This document shows positions 1-7,417 of a stretch of 64,000 bases of DNA, piece after piece (the first letter of the stretch is position 1; each line of letters starts with the position of its first letter). Location of the stretch: contig JAFYVJ010000039.1 of NCBI GenBank assembly GCA_017549185.1, positions 1 through 64,000 of the forward strand. The letters are read 5' to 3'. The translations under genes were made by a program, and so were the position numbers. The notes under the pieces were generated by a model. The model was not told the origin of the DNA. It saw only the letters and a list, made by a program, of their open reading frames with translations, and did not search any database. Origin of the DNA: Roseburia sp. (GTDB lineage Bacteria > Bacillota > Clostridia > Lachnospirales > Lachnospiraceae).

Positions 1-764
1 ATTACAGATGGCTGATGATGGAGCCGTCTAATTGTAATCTGCTTTTTATTATGCAGATTTTTACTAAGTTTTACAAGATATTTAAAAATAATATGTGTGT
101 TTAGTGTCGTTAGATAAGTATTAGAATTTGTAGTCTTACACGGAACCGGGGCTGCCGAGATATAAAGATAAATTTCAATGATTCTTCCATACAAAATCAC
201 CGTAATTAAAACGGACATGATTTTCATTGCAAAACTTAAAAACATTGTTTCCATTCCAAGACCGAGCATCTCACCAATTCCCATCAGATCAATGGAATTT
301 TCAAACATCGTTTTTAACGCTGTTTCCACATCAAGGCTGGTTGTTCCGGTAATGTACTGCCCCGCCGATGACACGGCGTGGCTTCCAACATCGAATACCG
401 CCATTGTCATGTCAAAACAATTACCGAGAAGCCATGCAGCCAATGCCGCTTTAAACAGATAGCGGAAAAATAATCCTGTATCAAATTCGTGCATGTTATT
501 TTTCTCCATCACCATTGAAACCAGTTCATAGCAAAGCACCGCTGAAATCACCATGCCTGCAATCGGTATCATTACCGTTTCCGACAATCCCCTTACCATG
601 TTAAAAATGCTTCCGTTCCACGTCTGCGGTGTCCTTCCAACTTCATCTGCTATTGTTCCGACTTTCTCATTCAAATCGGTAAACATTCCCGTAAGGTTTG
701 CTTCTATCCAGCCTCTTAAAATCTCCTTTATAAACTCCGCAATCTTTTCCGTAATTCCGCCCAT
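1..764 (-). pseudogene. VirB6/TrbL-like conjugation membrane protein, interrupted near base 140 and cut by the window edge
   Basis: The minus frame from the ATG at 764 gives a polytopic membrane protein of the VirB6-like family found in Tn1549/CTn4-type ICEs, a channel component of the mating-pair apparatus. It opens MGGITEKIAEFIKEI, has several hydrophobic segments and reaches the family motif ISAAPVP at about residue 208 (base 141). Relatives continue there into a loop and further membrane helices. Here the sequence switches abruptly to CKTTNSNTYL and a low-complexity, AT-rich stretch that happens to stay open to base 1. I read this as an insertion or rearrangement junction. The start lies 3 nt after the Maff2-like gene, so translation is probably coupled. 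The family call rests on recalled similarity; the exact junction is inferred. Confidence 0.6.
36..59. other. Short inverted repeat in the foreign sequence at the left edge
   Basis: AATCTGC at 36-42 pairs with GCAGATT at 53-59 around a 10-nt AT loop. It lies in the segment (1-140) that replaces the expected virB6 sequence, so it may belong to the end of another mobile element. No run of T follows on either strand that would make it a convincing terminator. Confidence 0.3.
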
Positions 765-767
765 TGC

Positions 768-983
768 TTAAGAAAACAGCGTGGTGAGCTGTGGAATAAC
801 TGTCTGTGCGATAATTACAATACCGCCGCCTGCCATAAGCTGCTTTACGCCCTGTGACTTGGAAGCACCGCTTTCACTACCATAGCCTTCAAGCAGATTG
901 ATAACGCCCCAAACACCGAATCCACAGCCTACCGCTGTTACTACTACTTTTAATCCTGTTACTGTTGCTGTAAAAAATGCCAT
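768..983 (-). CDS. Maff2/VirB2-like small conjugation membrane protein
   Basis: A 71-residue protein starting MAFFTATVTGLKVVVTAVG, with two hydrophobic segments separated by a short polar loop (EGYGSESGASKSQG). This is the usual look of the Maff2 family encoded between virD4 and virB6 in Tn1549/CTn4-type ICEs, thought to be the pilin/VirB2-like subunit. I chose the ATG at 983 because AAGGAA lies just upstream. The longer open frame to 1346 is only the 36-bp repeat array read through: its residues repeat in 12-residue units and resemble no protein. The upstream repeats may control this gene and virB6. Confidence 0.75.
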   Translation of the reverse strand: MAFFTATVTGLKVVVTAVGCGFGVWGVINLLEGYGSESGASKSQGVKQLMAGGGIVIIAQTVIPQLTTLFS

Positions 984-1012
984 ATCTCTATTTCCTTTCT
1001 TTTTCAAATCCA

Positions 1013-1358
1013 CTTTTGGACACCGTGCCCTAAAGTTATATCTTCTTACCTTTGGACATCGTGTCCTAAAGTTTTGCTTTCTCACTTTTGGACATCGTGT
1101 CCTAAAGTTTTGCTTTCTCACTTTTAGACATCGTGTCCTAATGTTACACTTTCTTACTTTTGGACATTGTGTCTTAAAGTTTCGCTTTCCTACCTTTGGA
1201 CATTGTGTCCTAAAGTTTTGCTTTTCTACCTTTGGACATTGTGTCCTAAAGTTTCGCTTTCTCACTTTTGGACATTGTGTCCTAAAGTTTTGCTTCTTGC
1301 TTTTGGACATTGTGTCCTGAAGTTTTGATTTCCTACTTTTGGACATTATGTCCTAAAG
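1013..1358. repeat. Array of ten 36-bp repeats, each with a GGACA-N3-TGTCC palindrome
   Basis: The palindrome cores begin at 1018, 1054, 1090, 1126, 1162, 1198, 1234, 1270, 1305 and 1341, so the period is 36 bp with one step of 35. The plus-strand core is CTTTTGGACA-N3-TGTCCTAAAG, joined by a T/C-rich arm. The array fills the whole space between the virD4 stop (1359) and the Maff2-like start (983). Two further single copies lie at 16081-16103 and 16497-16519, near the SymE-like gene. Palindromic, evenly spaced, dispersed sites suggest a DNA-binding protein of the ICE: a transcription regulator, ParB or an AbrB-fold protein. There are no unique spacers, so this is not a CRISPR array. Confidence 0.85.
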
Positions 1359-2180
1359 CTATGCTTCTGTTTCCCCTGCGTCAAATACTTCATCCACCTC
1401 CATATCCGGTTTTAATTTTAAACGTGCCTTTTTCTTTACATATTTTCCGATGTCAAAAGCATTCTTTTTATCATAATCCGATAACAAGTGGTACTGCTTA
1501 TGCTTTGTAATATCGAATTTATCTGATAAAAACGGACGTACACCACGAATCTGCATGATACACTTTCCGCCATCCATAACGGCAATTTCGTCCGGTGTCA
1601 TCAAATCCCGTCCGGTTTTTTGATAATTTGTTGAAGAAGATGGCGATGAACCTTTTGTATCGGAATTGGTAAACAAATCAATTGTTTCTTTTCCGAGAAT
1701 CTCTGTCAGTTCTTTCGTAGTTTCCCTGTCTTTTCCACCAAGAAACAGAATCGTGTCACAGTTGGATTCGATTCCGTCTGCCGTTTCTTTGTAAAGTGCT
1801 TTCAGCTGTGACTTCGACTGCAGCACAATGGATGCTGATATTTCCCTGCTTCGCATGGTTGCAAGCAGCTTGTCAAAGTTTGGGATCTGTCCGATGTTTG
1901 CAAATTCGTCCAAGAGCAGACGTACATGCACCGGAAGCGTTCCGTCATATACCTCCAATGCTTTATCGCAGAGCAGATTAAACATCTGCGAATACATGAT
2001 AGATACGATAAAATTAAACGTATCATCGGTGTCCGATATAATAACAAACAATGCACTTTTTTCTTCGCCGAGCCGGTCAAGCTCCAGTTCGTCATACCGT
2101 GTCATTTCACGCATCTCCTCGATATCAAATGCCGCCAGTCTTGCTCCACAGGAAATAAGAATACTCTTAGCCGTTTTGCC
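1359..2180 (-). pseudogene. virD4: VirD4/TraG coupling protein, C-terminal part, separated by the nested element
   Basis: The C-terminal two thirds of a type IV secretion coupling ATPase. Homologous coding starts at the element junction (2180) with GKTAKSILISCGARLAAFDI. It continues through the Walker B-like LLLDEFANIGQIPNFDK, the NCDTILFLGG segment and the conserved RGVRPFLSDKFDITKHK near the end. An internal ATG at 2114 opens a 251-codon frame, but that product would lack the membrane anchor and the Walker A motif. The N-terminal part is at 14494-15512. Excision of the element with one GG left behind would rejoin the two parts as GCGGCG-GG-CAAAACG, exactly in frame (A-A-G-K-T-A). Confidence 0.9.
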
Positions 2181-2199
2181 TGTTACAACTTGTCAATGA
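2181..2199 (-). other. Right end of the nested element with an outward-facing -35 hexamer
   Basis: On the minus strand the end reads TCATTGACAAGTTGTAACA followed by the GG core. TTGACA (plus 2191-2196) is a perfect -35 hexamer pointing out of the element. In the circular form it would sit 15 nt from TATAAA in the left end and drive the recombinase. The 13-mer TGTTACAACTTGT (2181-2193) recurs at 12535-12547. Confidence 0.75.
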
Positions 2200-2233
2200 C
2201 TTTTTCATCACTTTTACTTTTTCTTGATTTTTA

Positions 2234-2404
2234 TTACTTTCCATACTCTAAATCATGAAGAATGACACGTTTCAACTTATCTTCTAAATTTTGCGTACTT
2301 TTCTCTGAAAAATGCACCTCCACCATATACGTTGTCTTGTCGATTTTCTGCTCTAAACAGGGCGGTGTATGCCCTGTAATATTATCCTGCATATGCTCGT
2401 TCAT
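2234..2404 (-). CDS. TnpW-like transposon-encoded protein
   Basis: A 56-residue protein. The ATG at 2404 is preceded by GAAAGGAG. Segments such as EQKIDKTTYMVEVHFSE and LEDKLKRVILHD match the small TnpW proteins carried near the end of Tn4451-like mobilizable elements. The molecular role of TnpW is not established. It is the last gene before the right end and sits about 95 nt downstream of the Rpn-family gene on the same strand. Its presence supports assignment of the whole element to the Tn4451 group. Confidence 0.75.
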   Translation of the reverse strand: MNEHMQDNITGHTPPCLEQKIDKTTYMVEVHFSEKSTQNLEDKLKRVILHDLEYGK

Positions 2405-2499
2405 TTTTCTCCTTTCAAACGAAAAAAAGACACATGGATTACATTTTTATATATCCCATGTGCCTTTTCGCTGTTATTGTAATATTAAATTTTGATTGG

Positions 2500-3339
2500 T
2501 TATGCTAACTGTAACACTTCGGCTTCCAACTCTTTCAATTCTTCCATTGATAAAGATGGTACATAACGTGCAATTTTTTCAAGTGACATTTCACCATCTT
2601 TAATCATTTGTATTGCTGTTCTTCTTTCTACATTATCTTCAATATCTTTTGTATAAGCCTTTAAAATCTGTTCGTCATCAAACAATGTCATCATCATATC
2701 CACGACCTCCTTTTCTCTGCTCTCAAGATATTCTTTCAGTATATTTCTATCTTTGCAAATACGAATAGTTTCTAATATCGCTTTTTTTGTTGCTCCATGC
2801 AACTTTCTCTGTTCATTATATACTTTTGAGAAAATAATATACTGTCCAATAATATCGTTTTCATTCTCCTGATATAATACTTGCACTTCGGCATCAATGG
2901 AAATTTTTTCTCCTGCAAAAAATTCTTTCGATAAAGAAACACTATCCGGAACTTTTTTTCTGTCTCCCGTATATATCACATACAGCTCCGGCTTTGGCAT
3001 ATTTACCTTTTTGCTTCCGTATAAGTTTTGATTGGTACGTTTAAAATAATCGTGATATGTCTGCACCAGATACATCAACGCACGAATAATAATATTGTAT
3101 GTCCATGTGGACTGACTTTCCACTAATACCATAAGTCTGTTACCAACGGAAAATCCTAAATCATTATAATCTCCGTCTATCAGTACATGCTTAATCGTAA
3201 TATCTGCAAGCTCATCTTCCGTTACATCGCTGTCTTCCGGATGCAATGCCTTGTATAATTGAAGCAGATATTTTTTATCCTGAAATAAATCTGTAAATAC
3301 GCTGTCTTTGATTTTACGCTTTGGCGTACTCTCCACCAT
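2500..3339 (-). CDS. Rpn family PD-(D/E)XK nuclease-like protein
   Basis: A 279-residue protein of the Rpn (recombination-promoting nuclease / putative transposase) family. The N-terminal nuclease fold shows KDSVFTDLFQDKKYLLQLY followed by the active-site region DYNDLGFSVGNRLMVLVESQS, in which D and the E-x-Q after a hydrophobic strand fit PD-(D/E)XK-type catalysis. The C-terminal quarter is helical and ends MSLEKIARYVPSLSMEELKEL, a common tail for this family. Rpn proteins stimulate RecA-independent recombination in Escherichia coli; here it is simply a passenger. An upstream spacing of about 80 nt from the relaxase stop suggests a separate or read-through transcript. Confidence 0.75.
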   Translation of the reverse strand: MVESTPKRKIKDSVFTDLFQDKKYLLQLYKALHPEDSDVTEDELADITIKHVLIDGDYNDLGFSVGNRLMVLVESQSTWTYNIIIRALMYLVQTYHDYFKRTNQNLYGSKKVNMPKPELYVIYTGDRKKVPDSVSLSKEFFAGEKISIDAEVQVLYQENENDIIGQYIIFSKVYNEQRKLHGATKKAILETIRICKDRNILKEYLESREKEVVDMMMTLFDDEQILKAYTKDIEDNVERRTAIQMIKDGEMSLEKIARYVPSLSMEELKELEAEVLQLA

Positions 3340-3416
3340 CTTACCACCTCATTTCATATCCATTTCGTATATTTTTATTATACAGAAAAACACATTTCTT
3401 TACAATAAAATTGCCA

Positions 3417-4979
3417 TTAAATTTCTTCCGTCCGTTGCTTTGCTTTGAACTTCATGTGTTGCCGGCTCTCATTCTGAAGTTCTCGTTCCAAATTCTTTTT
3501 ATTGTAATGAATTACCTCGGCATAAGCCAGTTCCGTTGCAACAGTTGATTTTTCCTTGCTGATAGTTTCATATTCTGTTTGCAAAGAACGGATTTCTGCT
3601 TTCCATTGCTTCGGAGTTATCTTCTCGCCTTGTTGTAAAAGGCTTAACATACGTTCTCTCAATTCGGCATATTTTGACAAACTTTCTTTATGTTCCCTAT
3701 CGTATTTCATTTTTGCAAAACCTTTTAGGGATTGACTTTCTTTATAGGTCGCTTGTATCGGCTCATAAAGTGCATACCTTTTCGACAGTTCTTTTAATCG
3801 GTTTAATCTTTGCCATTTGGACAACTGCACGTTTTCCAACTGTTGATAACTATACTCTCTTTCGGCTGTAAATGTTGCAAGTGTATCAAAACTGTCTATC
3901 TTTCTTGTTGTGACAAATGTTTTTACATTGGTAACGGATTGTAATGCCGTTCTGTCGGAAATTCTTCTAAGATGTTTGCCACTTACAATCGGTAAATCTA
4001 ATCTGCCTTTTCGTTTCTCTACCTTTGCAATCATATCCAACACTTCATTATCGGTTGCAAAATTTTCGGTATAGGAATTTTGTATGTTTTCAAGTTCTTG
4101 ATTGGCAAAAGCAAGTTGTTCCATCGCCTGCTCTAATTTTAGGTTCTGCCGAATAATTTCACGATTGATATTTCCTCTTTCAGTTCGTATGCCTTTGCGT
4201 TCTAGTGCATTGGCAACTGCTCCGATATGAATGGTCGGTTGTTTCTCCATCCCCTGCTCACGAAACGAACGATGTTCCCAATACACTCCTATCCCTAACT
4301 GCTCATTTGTGGCATTGATGGTATCTGCCAAATCTTTTCGCCACTTTTTTGCATTTTCCTTACTGTTCCAATCGGTGCTTTCTATGGTTTTGCATTTCCA
4401 TTGTTTTCGATTCTGCTTATCTACTTTTTGCCTACCAGTCTTTCTATCTATGAGTGGAATACGTTCCCCATTTTCATCCAAAAGATACTCTTTTTTCGTC
4501 TTTGCTCCCCATGTCCCATTTTCCATAATCGGTCGCATAGTAAGTAACACATGGATATGCAAATTTCGTTCTCCTTTTTCATTTTCGCTGTCGTGGATTG
4601 CCCAATCGGCACACATTCCCTTATCCACAAAATTTCGCTGCACATAATCCCGTACTACTTCTTCAGCAAGTGCATAACTCCATTCATTTGGTAAAGAGGC
4701 TTTTAACATTCGTGCAAGTTGGGCGTTTTGACTTTTTTCTGCAAGTTCTACTGCGTTCCAAAGTATGGCTCTGTTTTCATATTCCTTTGGGGCATAAACC
4801 GGCAAACTGATTTCACTATGAACCAAATCTTCATGGTATTTTGGTCGATACATTTGTCCATCATACTCGCTTTTCAAAATACTTCTACTAATATAAGAAG
4901 CCTTATCTACTGCCGATTGCCCTTTACTCCGTTTTACAATAGAAAAACGTGTGCTTGCCTGTTTCGTCACACCTGCCAT
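3417..4979 (-). CDS. mobA: MobA/MobL family relaxase
   Basis: A relaxase that nicks the element's oriT and pilots DNA through a helper conjugation system. I prefer the ATG at 4979 (MAGVTKQASTRFSIVKR), preceded by AGGTGGT, over the ATG at 4994. The N-terminal third is the relaxase domain: SAVDKASYISRS with the likely active-site Tyr, a helical region, and the metal-binding NLHIHVLLTMRP histidine motif. The C-terminal half is charged, helical and coiled-coil-like. A cluster of inverted repeats directly upstream (5041-5231) is the likely target. The host ICE of the same family would be an obvious helper, though the insertion has broken its virD4. Confidence 0.85.
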   Translation of the reverse strand: MAGVTKQASTRFSIVKRSKGQSAVDKASYISRSILKSEYDGQMYRPKYHEDLVHSEISLPVYAPKEYENRAILWNAVELAEKSQNAQLARMLKASLPNEWSYALAEEVVRDYVQRNFVDKGMCADWAIHDSENEKGERNLHIHVLLTMRPIMENGTWGAKTKKEYLLDENGERIPLIDRKTGRQKVDKQNRKQWKCKTIESTDWNSKENAKKWRKDLADTINATNEQLGIGVYWEHRSFREQGMEKQPTIHIGAVANALERKGIRTERGNINREIIRQNLKLEQAMEQLAFANQELENIQNSYTENFATDNEVLDMIAKVEKRKGRLDLPIVSGKHLRRISDRTALQSVTNVKTFVTTRKIDSFDTLATFTAEREYSYQQLENVQLSKWQRLNRLKELSKRYALYEPIQATYKESQSLKGFAKMKYDREHKESLSKYAELRERMLSLLQQGEKITPKQWKAEIRSLQTEYETISKEKSTVATELAYAEVIHYNKKNLERELQNESRQHMKFKAKQRTEEI

Positions 4980-5040
4980 ACCAACCACCTGCATTTCTCA
5001 AGTAAAATTTGGAAAAATATACACAAACTTTGTGGGCAGA

Positions 5041-5231
5041 GAAAGGCAGTCTTTTCGCCTTTCTCTACACGCAAAGTACACAAGGGGGAAGTGGGCTGAT
5101 TTTGCCCACGTTGGGGGAATGTAAGTCCCCCATGTGCGACCGCTTTTGTCGCACAGCCCTCTGCAAGAGTCTCCGAAGGACGCACAGTACCACCTATGGT
5201 GGTATATCTGTGCGCACCCCACAAGTGGGGT
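5041..5231. other. Candidate oriT: six inverted repeats between the DUF3847-like gene and the relaxase
   Basis: Paired arms are 5041-5047/5057-5063 (GAAAGGC), 5091-5096/5104-5109 (GTGGGC), 5113-5118/5126-5131 (GGGGGA), 5135-5140/5148-5153 (TGCGAC), 5188-5194/5198-5204 (TACCACC, extended by 5181-5187/5208-5214) and 5216-5222/5225-5231 (ACCCCAC). Such a dense, GC-richer block of hairpins abutting a mobA-type relaxase gene is typical of a transfer origin. The nick site cannot be fixed by eye. Short frames crossing this region on both strands are not credible genes. Confidence 0.65.
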
Positions 5232-5249
5232 GAAAAACCTCGGTTTGCT

Positions 5250-5588
5250 TTATCCATTCGCTCCATTCCCTTCCGTAACCTTATCTTCTATTACATTTTG
5301 TGAAAGATTTTTAGCATTTTCACTCTTAATAATTTGGATAATCTGCTCACATTCTTGGGTGGCAAGTGCAGTACGCAAAATCTGATTTAATTCCACCTCA
5401 TCAAACTGATAACATTCTGGAAAATATTTCACAATAATTCCACCCATCAGATACTTGTGATGGTTTTCTTCTTTTCGTCTTTGCTCATTCAATTTCTTTC
5501 GTTCATTTGCAACTCTTGCCTTTGCTTGTTCCAATGCCTTTAAGGCACTTTCCATTTCCTTGCTATTTGGTTGATTAATTTCTCTCAT
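5250..5588 (-). CDS. DUF3847-like mobilization-associated protein
   Basis: A 112-residue, highly charged protein that resembles the DUF3847 proteins encoded just before mobA in these elements. Residues about 10-45 form a lysine/glutamate-rich helix (ALEQAKARVANERKKL), followed by a short hydrophobic strand region (YLMGGIIVKYF) and a second helical segment. The start ATG at 5588 follows AAAGGACT. Size, position upstream of the candidate oriT and charge suggest a relaxosome accessory (MobC-like) role, but that is inference. It is preceded by two hairpins that separate it from the cargo operon. Confidence 0.6.
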   Translation of the reverse strand: MREINQPNSKEMESALKALEQAKARVANERKKLNEQRRKEENHHKYLMGGIIVKYFPECYQFDEVELNQILRTALATQECEQIIQIIKSENAKNLSQNVIEDKVTEGNGANG

Positions 5589-5623
5589 TTTAGAGTCCTT
5601 TCTTTCATTTTTTCATTAAAAAT

Positions 5624-5641
5624 AGCAGTATTTCTACTGCT
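5624..5641 (-). terminator. Hairpin upstream of the DUF3847-like gene (terminator or attenuator)
   Basis: AGCAGTA/TACTGCT, a perfect 7-bp stem with a 4-nt loop, followed on the minus strand by ATTTTTAAT. It lies 36 nt before the DUF3847-like start codon, so it could attenuate that unit. Confidence 0.5.
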
Positions 5642-5725
5642 TGTAATCCTACCTTTATTCATTTTTATTTTTATTTCTGCAATTTACTCCTATCTCCTTT
5701 CTGCCCATAACGCTGTAAATAAAAA

Positions 5726-5752
5726 CAGGAACACTCTTTTTGAATGCTCCTG
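5726..5752 (-). terminator. Intrinsic terminator of the RiPP-like cargo operon
   Basis: An 11-bp stem (CAGGAGCATTC with GAGTGTTCCTG, two G-U pairs) around AAAAA, followed on the minus strand by TTTTTA. It comes about 170 nt after the last cargo gene and before the mobilization genes. Confidence 0.75.
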
Positions 5753-5925
5753 CTGACATAAAAATTGTTATTAAATTTTTGAAATAATAAATACTTCCTA
5801 ACTTTATATATTTGTAGGCAATTGGTTTTTTCAATAAGTATTCTTTCTATAATACTTATTGAAACAAAAGTTACTGTCACATTTCAAATAGGGAGATATA
5901 GATTCTTATTCATTATTTTACCTTC

Positions 5926-6153
5926 TCAAGTTAAATAATCATCCATGTTTTTGTGATAACGTCCAATTCCGCTACACCTACTACAACTTGAATGTCTCCT
6001 TTCATAATCATCATTAACTGTAAGATAATGATAATCATTGATGCTATAACCTTGTCCACTACACTTTGGACAAATATTCTTGTCTTCTTTGTCAAACTGT
6101 GGATTTACTCTTCTGTCAGATTTCTTTCTTTTCCACCATCTAAATAGATTCAT
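5926..6153 (-). CDS. Small four-cysteine zinc-ribbon protein, last gene of the cargo operon
   Basis: A 75-residue basic protein with two DnaJ-type motifs, CPKCSGQG (C28, C31) and CSRCSGIG (C57, C60). The four cysteines would form one zinc ribbon. The N-terminus is tryptophan- and lysine-rich (MNLFRWWKRKK). It starts 19 nt after the B12-type radical SAM gene with AAAAGGAA upstream. No enzyme signature is visible. In DnaJ these motifs bind unfolded polypeptides, so a role as a small chaperone or carrier for the peptide or a maturase is conceivable but speculative. Confidence 0.65.
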   Translation of the reverse strand: MNLFRWWKRKKSDRRVNPQFDKEDKNICPKCSGQGYSINDYHYLTVNDDYERRHSSCSRCSGIGRYHKNMDDYLT

Positions 6154-6172
6154 TTTTTACTTTTTCCTTTTC

Positions 6173-7411
6173 TTAAAACGGTGTTCCATAAATCTTGATT
6201 TTTTTTTCAATGACTAATCTGTGTAATTTGTAATACTCTGATAAGAATGTATCTTTTTTCTTTTTTATATCATTCAATCTAAACTTGTTTAACCCATTTT
6301 CAAAACAAGCAAATATATGATCTTCGGTCTTCAGTTCATCATTAAGTGATTCATATAAAGCAGAACCTATCATATAATCAAGATTTTTTATATTAATCTG
6401 ATCGAACTCACATTTTTTTATAAGTTCAAATGTTTCGTTAATCGTGTCCTCTGTTTCCATTGGAGCACCAATAATGAAATTACCAACTGTAAATATGCCT
6501 ATCGAGTTAGCATACTGAATAATGCTAGGCACTTTATTTATATTAATGTTCTTTTTATAAAACTGCAATATTTCTTTATTACCGCTTTCAATACCGAAGC
6601 TAATAATTCTTATATTACATTCCTTTGCCAGATTTAAAAATTCTTCGTCAATATTTGCCCAACTGCTAATAAAAAAACAGAGATTTTCATGCAAATTTGC
6701 CTGCATGATTTTATTTAATAATCTTTTAGCACGAAAAAGGTTAAATGTGAAGTTTTCATCAGTAATCCATACATTTTGATACCCCTTCCTCTTAATCTCT
6801 TTTATTTCTCCCAATACATAGTCATCTGAATGTGGAAAATAACAACTTTGCCAGCCTTTTCTTTGACAAAAGATGCAAGTATTCTCACAGCCTTTAGATG
6901 TTTGCAATAATGTATTCCGTTTATTCTCTTGATAATATGGGATTTTTAAAAGTATATCTCTGTTGATATATGGAATCTCATCATATGCATCTATATAAGG
7001 GACAATATTATCCTTTCCAAACTGATTTATGCAATTGATAATATTATTAATTTCATTTTCTATAATTGTATACTTTGCATTTCCAAAGTTTCTTTTTGTT
7101 ATATAGCAATAGTTCCCATAAGCGATTGTTGGAACATATTGATTTAATATATCAATAATTTTCGCTGCATGTAAAATATTCTGAGAACGCTTTAAAGCAT
7201 AGGAATCACACTCAATTAAAGCAATATCAATATTCTCACTGCGGATATATTCTACAAAATCAAATATATCAAAAGATTCACATGAAAAATCTTTTATATG
7301 CACATTATGATATTTTTCTAAAACCGTAGAAATTGTTAGCATTTCATACGAAAAACCAAATCGTGACTTTTTTAATTTGTCTGGTTGTGGATAAATCACA
7401 AGAATATTCAT
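6173..7411 (-). CDS. B12-binding-type radical SAM enzyme of the RiPP-like operon
   Basis: A 412-residue radical SAM protein. Residues 1-130 have the Rossmann-like shape of a cobalamin-binding domain (NILVIYPQP, then IDIALIECDSYAL). The radical SAM core follows with CENTCIFC (C175, C179, C182), the ISFGIESGNKEIL strand and the NFIIGAPMET turn. The canonical base-off DxHxxG motif is not evident, so actual B12 binding is open. B12-dependent radical SAM enzymes methylate unactivated carbons or rearrange rings, including in RiPPs. The gene follows the prenyltransferase-like gene by 6 nt, with GGAGG before the start. It has no SPASM domain and is clearly different from the upstream maturase. Confidence 0.8.
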   Translation of the reverse strand: MNILVIYPQPDKLKKSRFGFSYEMLTISTVLEKYHNVHIKDFSCESFDIFDFVEYIRSENIDIALIECDSYALKRSQNILHAAKIIDILNQYVPTIAYGNYCYITKRNFGNAKYTIIENEINNIINCINQFGKDNIVPYIDAYDEIPYINRDILLKIPYYQENKRNTLLQTSKGCENTCIFCQRKGWQSCYFPHSDDYVLGEIKEIKRKGYQNVWITDENFTFNLFRAKRLLNKIMQANLHENLCFFISSWANIDEEFLNLAKECNIRIISFGIESGNKEILQFYKKNININKVPSIIQYANSIGIFTVGNFIIGAPMETEDTINETFELIKKCEFDQINIKNLDYMIGSALYESLNDELKTEDHIFACFENGLNKFRLNDIKKKKDTFLSEYYKLHRLVIEKKIKIYGTPF

Positions 7412-7417
7412 AATGCC

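Larger units (their letters stand above)
5589..5925. other. Gene-free spacer between cargo operon and mobilization genes
   Basis: I see no convincing gene here. It holds two minus-strand hairpins (5624-5641 and 5726-5752) and AT-rich DNA that must contain the promoter of the DUF3847-like/mobA unit. A 69-codon minus frame (5671-5880) runs through the terminator and looks non-coding. Confidence 0.6.

Noticed and set aside
1..141. Group II intron 5' end in virB6
   Set aside because: The minus-strand boundary reads GTGTAAG, not the GTGYG start of bacterial group II introns, and no domain V is visible.
984..1346. Long minus-strand open frame upstream of the Maff2-like protein and its plus-strand counterpart
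   Set aside because: Both are translations of the 36-bp repeats (a 12-residue unit repeated); the real start is the ATG at 983 with a ribosome-binding site.
1013..1358. CRISPR array
   Set aside because: The repeats are contiguous 36-bp units with no unique spacers and no cas genes nearby.
4967..5266. Several overlapping open frames on both strands
   Set aside because: They cross the hairpin cluster, lack start signals and have no protein character; the region is better read as oriT.
5671..5880. 69-codon minus-strand frame after the cargo operon
   Set aside because: It contains the operon terminator and has no ribosome-binding site.
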